A stretch of 64,000 nucleotides of DNA from Macrotis lagotis (taxonomy: Eukaryota; Chordata; Mammalia; Peramelemorphia; Peramelidae). Below the pieces are notes generated by a model. That model saw only the letters and a list, made by a program, of their open reading frames with translations. It was not told the origin of the DNA and did not search any database. This document shows positions 49,690 to 61,439 of this stretch, in pieces. The translations under genes and the position numbers were made by a program. Position 1 is the first letter of the stretch; each line of letters starts with the position of its first letter. The DNA is taken from assembly GCF_037893015.1 (NCBI RefSeq), contig NC_133666.1, forward strand, positions 622,734,148 through 622,798,147, read 5' to 3'.

Positions 49690-49880
49690 TCAGAAATAAC
49701 TAGGTTGGTAGGACTTGGACCCGGAGTCAGGAAGACTTGAGTTCAAATTAATCCCCAGATACTCCTTTTTTGTATGAACCTGGGAGAGTCATCTGACCTC
49801 AAACTTCCTCAGTCTGCTCATCAGCAAAAGGAGAATAATAATAATCATAATAAGAGTATCTCCTTTCTAAAGTTGTTGTG
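49690..49880 (+). repeat. MIR-like CORE-SINE
   Basis: 'gacccggagtcaggaagact', 'gacctcaaacttcctcagtc' and a (TAA)n run match MIR/CORE-SINE order. It lies directly beside the LTR end at 49885, so it is host flank. Confidence 0.6.
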
Positions 49881-49884
49881 AGGC

Positions 49885-50534
49885 TGTGTGATTGACGGTC
49901 TTAGTTCAGATTCCCACTTATGGTAAGACACACTCCAGAAAGTGGAAAAACGTGAAGAAGTTTATTAGTATTATAACAAAAGTAAAGTCAAAGAAAGCTT
50001 GCAACAACAATTACTAATGATTCCTGAGAGGATTGTAAGAATAGCAGTTACAATTAAGATAATGAAAGAGATGGGAAACATTACCAAAGGTAATCTAAAG
50101 AGATAGAAAGTTTTATCAAAGATAATCAATCAAGATAGAAAGTTTTTACCAATCAGACAAGAAAACAGGATCTGGGAAACTCCGACTCATGAAAGATACC
50201 TCAGACTGGAGAACCCCAAATTTCAACAATCACTTCATAATCTGGAGTAAGAGGAACCTAGGCAGAGTGTCCTTTCCATGGGTGAGATTCCAAAGGGGTC
50301 CATGCAAAGCTTGTGTAATTATAGGATTCTAAACAAAGAAGGCATGGTGCCAAGTATCTACGTGACTGGACTCAGAAGATCTGTGAAACTGGTCAAGTTT
50401 CAAGAGGGATGTTTCTTCTCCAGATAACTGAGGAAAGGGGAATGCATTTACAGGATTAGCCAAGTTATCAATAAATGCTGCCCTCCCTATCAGGGACTGG
50501 CTAGGTTCCCAATTATACAAGTGTTTTACTACCA
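49885..50534 (-). repeat. LTR (family X), minus orientation
   Basis: Reverse-complement partner of 44340-44967: same order from 'tggtagtaaaacac' to 'gtcaatcacaca'. About 650 bp. Confidence 0.8.
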
Positions 50535-50799
50535 GGTCACCATGCCCCTGACTTATTTTTATATTTTGATTCAGGTTGTACCAGGGATATGGAAAAACTT
50601 TGATTAATCATTCACTTGGTCTTAAGATCTGACACATTTGTAGTACAGACTGTGAACACTTTAGGGGTAAATTTGTTATATCTTTTACATTTTGCAAAAC
50701 ATATAATAGTTACATACACATAATGGAATTAAAATAATAGTAAAAACAAAGGATTAGCTGATGCTGAAAAATATTTTTGAGCAGGAGATCTAAATAGGA

Positions 50800-52440
50800 A
50801 ATCATACCAATGATGATTAGTTTCAGATGTCACTAAATGAGATGCATCTAATACTTTACCAACAGCTTACATGTGTTTGTATTCGATGTTCATTGAGTGC
50901 TTTCTGATTATTTTCTAATAGTTGCCACATCTTATCAGATGATTTAAGAATGATTAATGGTTTCAAGGACAGATACACATTAGGTGGAGGTGGAAGTTTG
51001 GGTACCCAGGTTAAACTAATATCATCCATGATGTCAGGGGGAAAAGTAAAAATCACCCTGCCAATGTAAAAAACTCACATTACTCAAACAACCAGCAAAA
51101 GGAGTTACTTGCCTCACAGATTCCATATCAGTTTGATGATACTATCCAAACAGGCTGAACAGATACTTCACATAACATAGAAAAATTAGATATAGGTTAT
51201 AAAATTAAGTCATATAGATTAGAGGAATTGTTCATTAAGCAGGGCTCCAACTGCCTTGTAGCCATTCCACATTCAAGCTCATTGTTACAAATCTTATAAT
51301 CATGCAGAACATGAGTGAAATTATTTAGGTTCTGAATATTGTCCTATAATATGAGACAGAGCAAAATAAGAATACAAAACAAATGTTATAACATCAAAAT
51401 GACATTTTACTATACTAAATTTTCCTTTATAATGAATTAGTGGTACAGTAAATTACTAGTACATATAAGGTTTTCTGCATGTACCAAGGCCCAATGATCC
51501 TTTGGTATATATGCTGAGGTGGTTTTACACAATTCACACTTCCCTGTGACTATAGTCATTGCAGGTTTTCCTTTTGTACATGGTTATAGATATTCTTCAA
51601 TGAACATTGGGTCCAATTAAACAATGTAGATATGTTAGTATTATTATGTAAGGGGATCAAAGTTGAAACATTAATCAATTTAAGGAATTGTGTTTGGTAG
51701 TCTAAGGTTCCTTGGTGAGATAGAATCATCATGGGTAGCCACTGAGCATTTATAGTCAAGGCTTGAGCAACATCTTGGCCAGTTCCTGCTCCACCAGGCT
51801 TTTTTCCTTTGACTACACTGGGTCAACTGAGGAAAGCTAATGCTAAAATGTAACATGTACTTTTATGTATTTTGGTTGACATTTTTAGAGCTCTTAGATA
51901 TTCTGACTATTGTAGGTTCATGGTTTTTTTTTTGAAGAATCTCTTGATATTACTTGTACCTAATCAGCCCACCATGAGTGAATGATTATAGGGTAGAATT
52001 AGCATACCATACTATAGGTCCTTGACTGGAGTCAGCAGTTCCATAAAAAAGGGGGTCATTGGATTGTCACTGGATTGGAGTGCATTGTTCTTTAATGAAT
52101 TCAACTTCCTTTCTAGAATCCCTGAGGGGGAAAAGGAGTTATATTACAATGGATAAGAGAAACATCAGATAAGATCAGTTCCAGCCACCATCTAATGACC
52201 ATATATTAAATCTTATGCTTTCCACAGTTTTAAATTTGCACTATTCATAGTAATATTGGTAGTGATGCAAGCAATATTACAGGGTAGATATGATTATCTT
52301 GCTGTCTGTCTTTAGTGCTGTTCCCCCATCCAAAGTGTAAGGTGTTTTGTTGGTTGATAGCAGGGTAATTCCATGAAAGGTAGCAGGTATGGTAGCAATC
52401 ATACCTGGAAGTCCAGCTGAATCCAGGGAGGGGAGCCACA
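50800..52440 (-). pseudogene. Decayed retroviral envelope region
   Basis: Minus-strand reading gives env-like text broken by many stops. The 51556-51759 frame carries four close N-glycosylation sequons (NVS, NNT, NIS, NWT) and a Cys, typical of a surface glycoprotein. The 52245-52439 frame has another (NST). It precedes the minus-oriented LTR at 50534, the expected place for env. The family is not determined and the product is non-functional. Confidence 0.5.
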
Positions 52441-52668
52441 TTTAGGATCCATAATCTTGGAAAATACTTTATTCATATAAGAAAAACATGGGTTTGAACA
52501 TATAAGGTATCATCTCCTGAATACAAGAATTGTGTTATTTTTCCCTCAGTCATAATTTCTGTGGCCTTAGGTTTATCTGTAGGTTTACTTTTAACCCATA
52601 CTTTAGATACCATTTTCATATTAGAATCAAATTCTCCTCCTCTAGTACTAGAGGATCCTAGTTTTAAT

Positions 52669-53187
52669 TTCTTATCCCTACTCGGACCACGATGACCTTA
52701 ACCTGTCTGTTACCATATTTATTACTACATTGTATAATTGTTAATTCATTTAGGGTTATTAATTAAGCAATTCTTTTAATGGAAAATTTTTTATATTTTT
52801 TGTGTAGGTAATGCTTTTTGATACACTTCCTTAACAGTCTGTAGTGAGGGTCTTTATGCTTGTCCACCCATCCGTGGTCCAAGTAGGGATAAGAAATTAA
52901 TTAACTATATGATTATTACTTAAACTTGTAATCACATGATTAAAACTTGTAACTATATGAACTATGTGATTGTTGATGAAAATTGTACACTCTTGTAACC
53001 AAGGAAATGATCTCAGCTTGCTTGTTTGCTTGAAACATACATGATTCTGAAACTATAAAAATAAATCCAAGCAGCTGACAGTCGGTCAACCTGCTCCTGC
53101 CTTTACCCCCTTGTTGACTCAACTCATTTTGCCGACTCTATCCCTCTTTTCAGGTTCCAAGGACCCTGCAGAGGCTGGACCCCCGCA
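52669..53187 (+). repeat. LTR of the second family with inverted U3 segment
   Basis: R/U5 part (about 52890-53187) is plus-oriented with 'actataaaaataaatcc' and the end 'ggacccccgca'. The preceding ~220 bp matches the U3 of the copy at 20170-20386 in the opposite relative orientation. The inverted block is bounded by a 23-bp inverted repeat (52669-52691 and 52873-52895, one mismatch). Confidence 0.65.
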
Positions 53188-53189
53188 CT

Positions 53190-54260
53190 TTGGTTAAACC
53201 CAATCAACACAATGTCATTTGCAAATAAAAGAATCAGGAGGACTGATGACCTCTAGAGAATCTTTACACAATCTTCATAATGGTAGACAGTAGTTTATGT
53301 CTCTATTCCTAGTTTGAAATAAATAATCAGAGTTTTCAAAATACTTTATGTCCTTCAAGGAATTTTGTATAATTATGTATGTTACATGCATGGGAAATAT
53401 TTGGGGAGAGAAGAATCTTGAAGGCACCATTTTTCTCCTCTGGGTCAAATGTAACTTTTAAAATAGCCAATAAATGATAGACATAATAGAATTCAATTGT
53501 ATGACTGTAAAGATGCTGTCTGCTATAGAATATGATTTATGAAAGCCTACCTATTTACTTCTTATACTTTCATCAATGATTTCCTCAATGACTATGCAAA
53601 TTATTCTTATAAAAAAAATCTTGTGGAATGAGAGGTTAGATAGATGGCTGCATTGATAGTTATTGGTATTCCCCTTGTTTTATTTGGGCAAGGTTGGTAA
53701 ACCACCTTCCACTTATACTAGTCTATTATGTATGTATGCAAGGGAAAAAGGCTTCCAACAACCAGAATCTATTTCACCCTTTGTCAAATGTGCCTTCTAA
53801 ATTTGAGCCTAGGATTTTTCTCTGACTTTCCCTGGCATTATGGATGTACTTTGGGAAAAATAAATGTCACAGATGAGTTCTGTTTCTATCTCTCTACAGA
53901 TGTGAGTTCACCAAGGGAAGAGGAAGATTATGTCACAATAGAGCTGACATGTCTGGACAAGAAAGGGTTTAGGGTGGAGTGTGAGTGCTGAGGACTGCAC
54001 AGCATGAAATGAAATGCATTATGGTGAGAGTTTGGTCATTAACTTTCTTGTATCTAATCATCTCTTACAATGATGATTGCCTTCAGGTATTATCTCAGTG
54101 GATGTGGCTCTCAAGGGTTTCTCAGGAAAAGGAGGAGGAGGAGAGGAGGGGAGATGAGTAAGATGTCCAGAGATAAGAGAAGAATAACTGGAACTCCCTG
54201 GTTTAGGGTAGAAGCAGGTGTGAGCAGGCAGGAAAGACTGGGAGAGCAAATATGTCACTT
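53190..54260. other. Mostly unassigned sequence
   Basis: Holds a possible exon-like segment at 53901-53991 after a strong acceptor, discussed as a finding. Otherwise nothing recognised. Confidence 0.35.
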
Positions 54261-54264
54261 ACAG

Positions 54265-54265
<1 letters not shown>

Positions 54266-54326
<61 letters not shown>

Positions 54327-54359
54327 CTCTATCTGTCTCTCTCTCTGTCTCTGTCTCTG

Positions 54360-54392
<33 letters not shown>

Positions 54393-54405
54393 GTCTCTCT
54401 CTCTG
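54266..54405. repeat. (TC)n and CTCTGT microsatellite
   Basis: About 55 bases of TC followed by interrupted TCTG units. It produces artefactual Ser/Leu frames. Confidence 0.95.
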
Positions 54406-54539
54406 GCTCACTATTGTCTAGATCTCCAACAAAGACATACTGGAAGGGAGCATCTGCCTCATATCCAGGCCCTGGGGCAGAATAACTGGAGGAAACTTGG
54501 GGAGAGAATACTTGGGAAGCACACTTAGACCACTAGAAA

Positions 54540-55530
54540 GGGGGTATTGATGTCTGGGGAAAATGGTAGACTCAGTCTCACTCATAGGCCCAAGGTTACT
54601 TTCATAACTAGGTACCCAGGCAGAAGTATCTGCCCTTGTAACAAAATAAGTGTTTCAGTCTTACACCCAGAAATGAGAGGAAGAAAACTCAGGGAGTTGG
54701 AGTTGAAGGTGAAGACTTACAGCCAAAGGTAGAAAGAGAGATAGAGATAGAGCAGAGAGACACAGAGAGAGAGAGAGAGAAATATTTGAAGGTCAATGGG
54801 ATGAAGGGCAGATTTGAATAGAAGAGAAGCAAATGGAGAATGATCTATAATAGGCACCTGTAAAGACCTGGAAAAAGTAGTCAAGATATTGACCCAGGGA
54901 AGAGGGCTTGAGGGAGAGTCTCATTCACACCCTGCAGATGCTAAAGAAAGGTTTGGAGGATTTTGGTAAGATCCTAGAGAATTAAACTTCATTTATAAAC
55001 CAACTTTGTTGTTTGTTTTAACTAAAGGGAAATTATGGTTAACAGTTAATGGTATCTGTGACAATGAATCTAGGCTTGACTTTGAAAAAGGATAAACTTT
55101 TTTTCTGGACAATTCATTAAAGGGAACCCTTAGGAAAAAACCAGGACAGATTTTAAGCCTGGCATGAGTGAATTGTCTAAAGGTGAGATGGTTATTTTTC
55201 AAATTCAAATTGCCCTAATTGTAAACTGTGTTCTTTTCTGAGGTGAAGTTCTCTGGGATTGTTACTGGGGTTTGAGCAAATTTTCACATTTGCCTGGTTT
55301 TTGTTTTCCAGCTAAAATGTGGGTGTCAGGGCTCAGTTCTAGATCTAAGGGAGGTATTTTGTTGGTAAGATAGTTCAGTAGTTAGATCTTTGCTAATTTT
55401 TTGGTTTGTTTAATAAAAATGTAAAGGAATATTTCTTGGTTTTCTTTTGTCATGTCTAGTGTATATTATGTTATTTGTTTAGTGTCTTGGTTTTGTTGTT
55501 TTTGTTTATAGTTATTACTGAATGTTGAAA
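54540..55530. other. Unassigned, possibly retroviral leader
   Basis: A GA-rich run lies at 54745-54780. The part just before the gag start at 55533 could be retroviral leader, but no LTR or primer site was found. Confidence 0.3.
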
Positions 55531-55532
55531 AT

Positions 55533-56640
55533 ATGGGACAGACTAAATCCAAGATAGAGATCCAGTAGAGAGAACTTCTGCTTTTTATATGACTACATAT
55601 GATCACATATCTTGCTAGAACAGGCAAAAATTAACTATTTACAATCCCTAGCTAAACTGTTCTAGATGGGGGTCAGTTGACAGGATTAAAATAAATTATC
55701 TTAAGACAAAATTGAGCTTAAAAGCTAGTAAGACTTCTCAAAAAGAATGGCAATGTTTCTATACCTGGTACAGAGAAATATTAGAAAGAAAAAGGAAATC
55801 TGAAAAAGTCTCATTTAGGTCCAGAAGGAAAATTTCTTCTGAGACAAAAAGCCTCATAGCTAAAAAGGTCCTCGACTCTCCTCTAGCAAGGTCTGTGCCC
55901 TTCCCCATCCTTTGCCACCAGAGCAGGCTGTGAGCATTGTTCCTATTTCATTTTTTCAACCCTGTCCTGATTTGGTTTGTTATCTCCCTCCTCTTCCTTG
56001 GCTGTTCACTCTCCATACTCTCCCAATATTATTTCCTCAGCTCCAGATAGAAACTTGAAGCCTGAATTAGTGGGGATTCAGCCTTTCAAGGTAATAAACA
56101 CACCATGTCCTCAGGCTGTTCAACCTACTGATGGAGCACAGGCTGTATCTGACTTAAAACTTACAAAATTTAAAACTATTGCTCAGAAGGAAGATGAAAC
56201 AGTGTTCCAATATTCTGATAGATTTGCAGAAGCCTTTCATGTAACCACAGGTTTGAAGCATGAGAAGGAAGGAGGACAGACTCAGTTTCTCTCTCTCTCT
56301 CTCTCTTTAAAACAATCTGCAGCCTATTCTGTCCGGGAATATTGAGCTAAGTGAGCCAAGCTGGCAAGATAAAAACATTCCCAATACATTGTCAAATTGA
56401 GTCAGAAATTGAGTCAGAATTTGATAGAATAAAAAGAAAACAATCTCCAAGAAAAGAGGAAATTAAGGGCAAAGAAACATAAGATTCTGAGTCTGCAACT
56501 CAAGCAATTGCAAGACTTGCCTATAGTTAGGAGGTAGTCTGAGGATCAGGCAGTCGGGGTTTGTCATAATTGCAAAAAGCCTGGACATCAGAAAAAATAG
56601 TGTAGATCCCTTCTCAGAGATTTAGAAAACAGTAGAAACC
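55533..56640 (+). pseudogene. Decayed gammaretrovirus-like gag
   Basis: Starts with ATG-GGA-CAG-ACT (MGQT, the myristoylated gag start of gammaretroviruses). A proline/serine-rich part follows (55880-56050), a capsid-like part near 56150-56250, and a nucleocapsid zinc knuckle near 56560-56600 in C-x2-C-x4-H-x4-C spacing. An in-frame stop falls inside the knuckle. A TC microsatellite near 56288 and deletions break the capsid. Non-functional. Confidence 0.6.
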
Positions 56641-57930
56641 AAAAATTAAGAAGTCCTTCCCCACAGTCCTTCCAAGTTAAAACTCCTCTTTCTGCTCCTC
56701 TTGTACAGAACCACTCTCAGTTACCGTCCTACACCTCCCTCTTCTGTGGCGCCCACTCCTCCCTCTCCTGCAGTATTCACTGTGGCTGACCTATGCAATG
56801 GCTATCTTTTCATAGCTGTTTCAGTAAATACGTTTTTGCTTTCAAATGGGAAGGTGAGCAATCTGCATGGATAGACATTTAAAAAACATGCATATGCTTT
56901 GGAGTGAAATAAGTGCTTGACTTAATTGTTTGGAAAAGAAATGTTCTCTGGATTTTTACCTCTGGTTTGTCAGAGTTTTGTTTGGTGTTTGCTCTTGTTT
57001 GCTGGGAAAGGGTGCTGAAGATTTCATAAAGGAACTGTCTGGCAACCCCTTGTCTTTGTCTGTGTAGTATATAAGAGACCCTCTAGTGTGAGAGCTAGGT
57101 GGGGTTTTCTCTGGAGTTCAGGGGCCTGTCTGGTTTGAGTTGCTCTTTTTGTGTTTTATATGTATTTTTGTTAATTTACAGTCAGAGGGAAGCTCTCAGT
57201 TCTCTTTCTGCATAGTCAGGTCTGCTGGCATAACTGTGTTCTGATTAGCCAATCTTGCTCTCCATTCTTCCTTTTCAAAAGTAGATTTTTTTTCTTTTCC
57301 CCAGAAACTCATGATTGGTGCCACAGGTCAGATTTTCCTGAAAATCATGTTTGTTTTTGGGGGGAGAAGAGGGTTTTGTTATTTTTTATTAGTTCCTATT
57401 GTTTTCTATTGTTTCTTTTCTGGTCTGATTGCCTAGTAAGATTTTATTTATTGATTTGGCAAATTACATTGACTGGTCGTAATTAGTATTTTAAAGTTAT
57501 AATACTACTACTACTACTACTACTAATAATAATAATAATAATAATCAGAAGAAGAAGATGAAGAAGAAGGAGGAGGAGGAGAAGAAGAAAGAAGAAGAAG
57601 AAGAAGAATTTGGATTAAAGGTTTCTGTTTTGCTCCACTAGCTGTTCCTCCTTAGTCTCCTCTGTCCCAGAGATCTAAGAAGATGTCACTGGACCTTTTG
57701 TGGGATTTGGGAGGGCTAGGGCTCCTAAAATCTCACAACATAAGATGTCAGTTTATAATCTTTGATCTACTAAAATTGTGTCTCTAAACAGTATTGGTTT
57801 GGTGAGTTCTCATAAAATAATTAAGTGTTGATTTCAGAATAAAGAATGGAAGCTGAAAATCTTATTCTAATACTGTTTCTCAGAAACTGCAGAAAGAAAA
57901 GCTTTTGATTTGTTTAAAAAAATAATAATA
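56640..57930. other. Unassigned, possible retroviral remnants plus microsatellites
   Basis: A TATA-like 'gtatataagagaccctct' at about 57068 resembles an LTR promoter, but no LTR pair was found. A TAC/TAA/GAA/GGA triplet array fills 57500-57610. Confidence 0.35.
57500..57610. repeat. Compound triplet microsatellite
   Basis: (ACT)n, then (AAT)n, then (GAA)n/(GGA)n in adjoining blocks. Confidence 0.92.
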
Positions 57931-58215
57931 GCCCTGTTTGTGGTAGCAAAAAATTGGAAATTAAGTGAATGTCCTTCAATTGGGGAATGACTTAACAAAC
58001 TCTGGTATATGTATGTCATGGAACACTATTGTTCTGTTAGAAACCAGGAGGGATGGGAATTCAGGGAAGCTTGGAAAGATTTGCATGAACTGATGCTGAG
58101 CGAGATGAGCAGAATCAGAAAAACATTGACCACCCTAACAGCACCATGGGGGTGATGATCAACCCTGATGGACTTGCTCATCCCTTTAGTGCAACAAATT
58201 AAAATTTTTTTAAAT
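57930..58215 (+). mobile_element. L1 3' end
   Basis: 'gcaaaaaattggaaattaag' to 'gatgctgagcgagatgagca', close to the copy at 34437-34660. Confidence 0.7.
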
Positions 58216-58424
58216 TAATAATAGAAGAGAGGAATATCTATAACTTATATGTATATGTTAAGGACCTGGAAGTCCAGATTTTGGGGTTGATTTAAGAGCA
58301 GTTAAAGTTTGCAAATAGAAAAGTTCTTGCTATGTTTTGAAATTATCATGTAGGAGATTACATTCCTGAGAAACCTCATTTTCTTTTTAAGATTGATAAA
58401 TATATTTGGGTAGAAATTGTGTGG

Positions 58425-59340
58425 GATAAAAATCCACTTAAAAAATATAGAGACGCCTCTGAGCAAAAAGAAAGTTTATTTTGGCTTTTCTCGAGTAAAG
58501 GGCACACTCCAAGTCTCACAAAGGTAGTGAAGATCAAGGAGCTGCCCCGAGGTGACAGTCAAGAAAGATTATATGGTCTAGCAAGATTCCACCCCCCCAG
58601 CCCCCTCTCTTCCAATCTGATTGGTTAAGGTTTTCAGAGTTACAATCTTTACATGAAAAATCTACCTGGTAATAAAGAGAAGAATAAAATGTTTTCATAG
58701 AATATTACCTCACCATCCTGATGGTGAGGATATCAGAAGATTTCTAATGGTCTTTTGTTAAATATGAATTAATGTTTGAGTATGCAAGGTCTTCTAAGAA
58801 ACTCTACTATCTTCTTAGTTTAGTACTTACATCAAACAAGAGAAGGCAGTTACTGTTCTCCCAGTCTATCATAAAATAGGTGGCAAACTAAGAATACAAG
58901 GTCTCTTCTCTGGAAGTATCCCACTATTTCCCTCCCTAACAGTATCAGGAGGGTGTCTGACTGGGAATGCAAGGTCTCTTCTTCTTTCTTCAAAGAATAA
59001 TCTAAGAGTAATAGTTTGTCTTTGTTTTAATGATTTTTAATCCTGAGAGGACTTCACTAGGATTATTAACTCTTAAGAGAGAATATTCCACTCAAAGTGA
59101 ATAAACTACGGAAATTACTAGATGTGGTACTACTATGACAAATAAGATAATGGCATCTGTGGTCATATCACATGGGATGGAAGTGATACATGCCCCTTGG
59201 TCATATGAGGAATGTTTAAAAGAACTTCCCCTCACATCCTCTGAGGACATGTAAAGGTGAAAAGATCCTTCCCCCTCCCTCTTTTGGTCTACAGGTGGTA
59301 TTGTGTGCCCCTTTGACTAAAAAGGGGGGGGAGAGTGATG
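58425..59340 (-). repeat. Probable antisense LTR
   Basis: On the minus strand, a CCAAT-type 'ccaatcagattgg' near 58620, a TATA-like 'accatataatctttc', a poly-A signal in 'caaaataaactttc' near 58470 and a CACA end near 58423 follow the promoter-to-polyA order of an LTR. No partner LTR was found, and the start is uncertain. Confidence 0.45.
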
Positions 59341-61435
59341 ATGTAATAGTAACATAAGATTTAGTATAATTGATAGTATAATTTTGTAACAGTAGTTTTA
59401 AATTTAAAACATGGTAGTAGATATTCTGTAATAATAAAATGTATTACGAATAATGTTCTAAGCTAATATCAGTTGGGATTATTATACTTTAAAATTTTTT
59501 TAATTCATTTTTCTTATTTTGTTCTCCAATTCTCCAATATTGTTACACTGTTAATTCAGAACATCTGTTTGTTATATATGCATGTGTTGAAGCATGTTAT
59601 GGAAAATTTCAGAGGAAATTTTTGTTTCTTTGTGTTATGTTTCAGATCTTTTGCTGTAAAATCACTTGTGCAATATGATTAACATTTTGTGATTGTTACA
59701 ACAATACAATCATAATCAAAATATGACATTATTTCTGATCCTTTAGTCTATGAAGTTTAGAGATGAATCTCTGTCTTATTGTAGGAAATTGCTATAAAAA
59801 TGTTGTGGGACTGAAAATGACTTCCTATCTTAAGTCCGAAATTCAGGTATCAAGACTGGTGGACCATAGACCATAGAAACCAGAAAAAGAAAAGAAACCC
59901 AAGAGGGGTTTGTTGAAATTTATAGGTGAAAAAAGGTTTTGGGGGGGTAAGAGAGTGGAAGAAGCAGTTTTTCAGGCTGATCTGAGGCTTATTTTCTTTC
60001 TGACTCAGTTTCTCATGAATGGGACATTCAGAAAAATGTCCTTACCTGGTACGAGAGCTTTGGCTTGAGACTTGGCTACCCTGGATGACCTCCACCTGGA
60101 ACAGACATCTAAAATACATAAGGGGCCACTGTCCTCTTTTATATTTCTCTGATTTCTATGGTAAATTGCTATGATCATATCAGACAATCAACATTAAAAC
60201 CAGGTGTAGAAATTTTAAGTAATTTTGGTCTACATTTTATCTAATATAAAATAATCAGCTCTATTAATGTGTAATTTGACATAACTATTATGAAAGTCTA
60301 CTTATCAAATGGAAATGTATTCTCCAAATGAGTGAATAACAAAGATAATGATTATAATCTCTGCTTGTAATTAAATTTTCTGTGACTATTAGATCAAATT
60401 GTAAATCATCAAAATCTAAGGGGTTTCAGAACTTCATTTTCTAGTAAGAATTTTCAACAGAAAAAGGAAAGAATTTCTACAAGCAACCTGCTTTGAAGAA
60501 ATCTCTGAAGCCACACCCTAAGCCATAGAATTTCATAAGGTGACTTCAGGAAAAATGGACTTGAATCTTTCCTTGCTATTGTGTGCTTTTATCTATCTAT
60601 CCACATATATATAAAAATCAAGATTACCCCCTTTTGAAAACTGTAATTTTATTACGTGTGATTGTATTGCTCATTCCTGTTACAGATCTTCCTTGTTCTC
60701 AGGAGCATCCATAGTTATCAGGAAATCTAAGGTCCCATTGATATATTATTTCCCCTCCTCTATGCTCACTGTCTTCCTACATTTTTATATGATTGATTTA
60801 CAGATGACATAAAATATGTCCAACTTGATCAAAATGAGGGCCTATCGAATCTGATATTCTTTAAATTAGAATTAAATATTTCTGATCAAAAGTTGTTCTA
60901 TCAACCTTTAATTGAGGTCCATAAGTTTGGAATGTTCACCTCTGCTCCTCCACAAGGTCTCTGTCTCTAGTTATAAATCTGAAGGCAGACACTTTCTGTG
61001 TGAAAACTGTCTAATGCCCCTCTAATTGCATTTGCAGAAGCTGTGTAAACAATCAGTTAAAGACCATCCTGAGAAGGCAGGAATCTGCCCTGGTTATCTA
61101 AATTTTATGACATTTTGGAAAGGAAGAAACTTCAATGTTTTTTATGTCCATAACATAGCTAATAACAACATGAAATATGTCAGAAGAGGAGACAGTAGTC
61201 CTGGGGCTAATAGGATCCTTGTCAGTTCTGATAAGGGACAGACCTCATGGATGGGTTAGAGAATCATAAAGTAATAAATACACTTTTGTGTGCAAATGTG
61301 TAACCTGATTGGGCCAGAATTTTATGTTCCTTTGTCAAAATTCTATAAAAGTCAATTATTCAGTTAGTTTGCTTGTTGGAATTTGTAAGAATGCCATCCA
61401 CCCATGGGTTTTGTTAAGATCCTAGTGAATTAATC
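59340..61435. other. Unassigned AT-rich sequence
   Basis: No gene or clear repeat recognised. Open frames at 59473, 60005 and 61026 have no supporting features. Confidence 0.4.
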
Positions 61436-61439
61436 TATT

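Noticed and set aside
54070..54528. 152- and 77-codon plus-strand open frames
   Set aside because: Both run through the TC/TCTG microsatellite and give Ser/Leu repeats only.
60005..60187. Possible short minus-strand exon with donor ACCAG|GTAAGG
   Set aside because: The donor is strong, but no consistent frame, partner exon or domain could be found.
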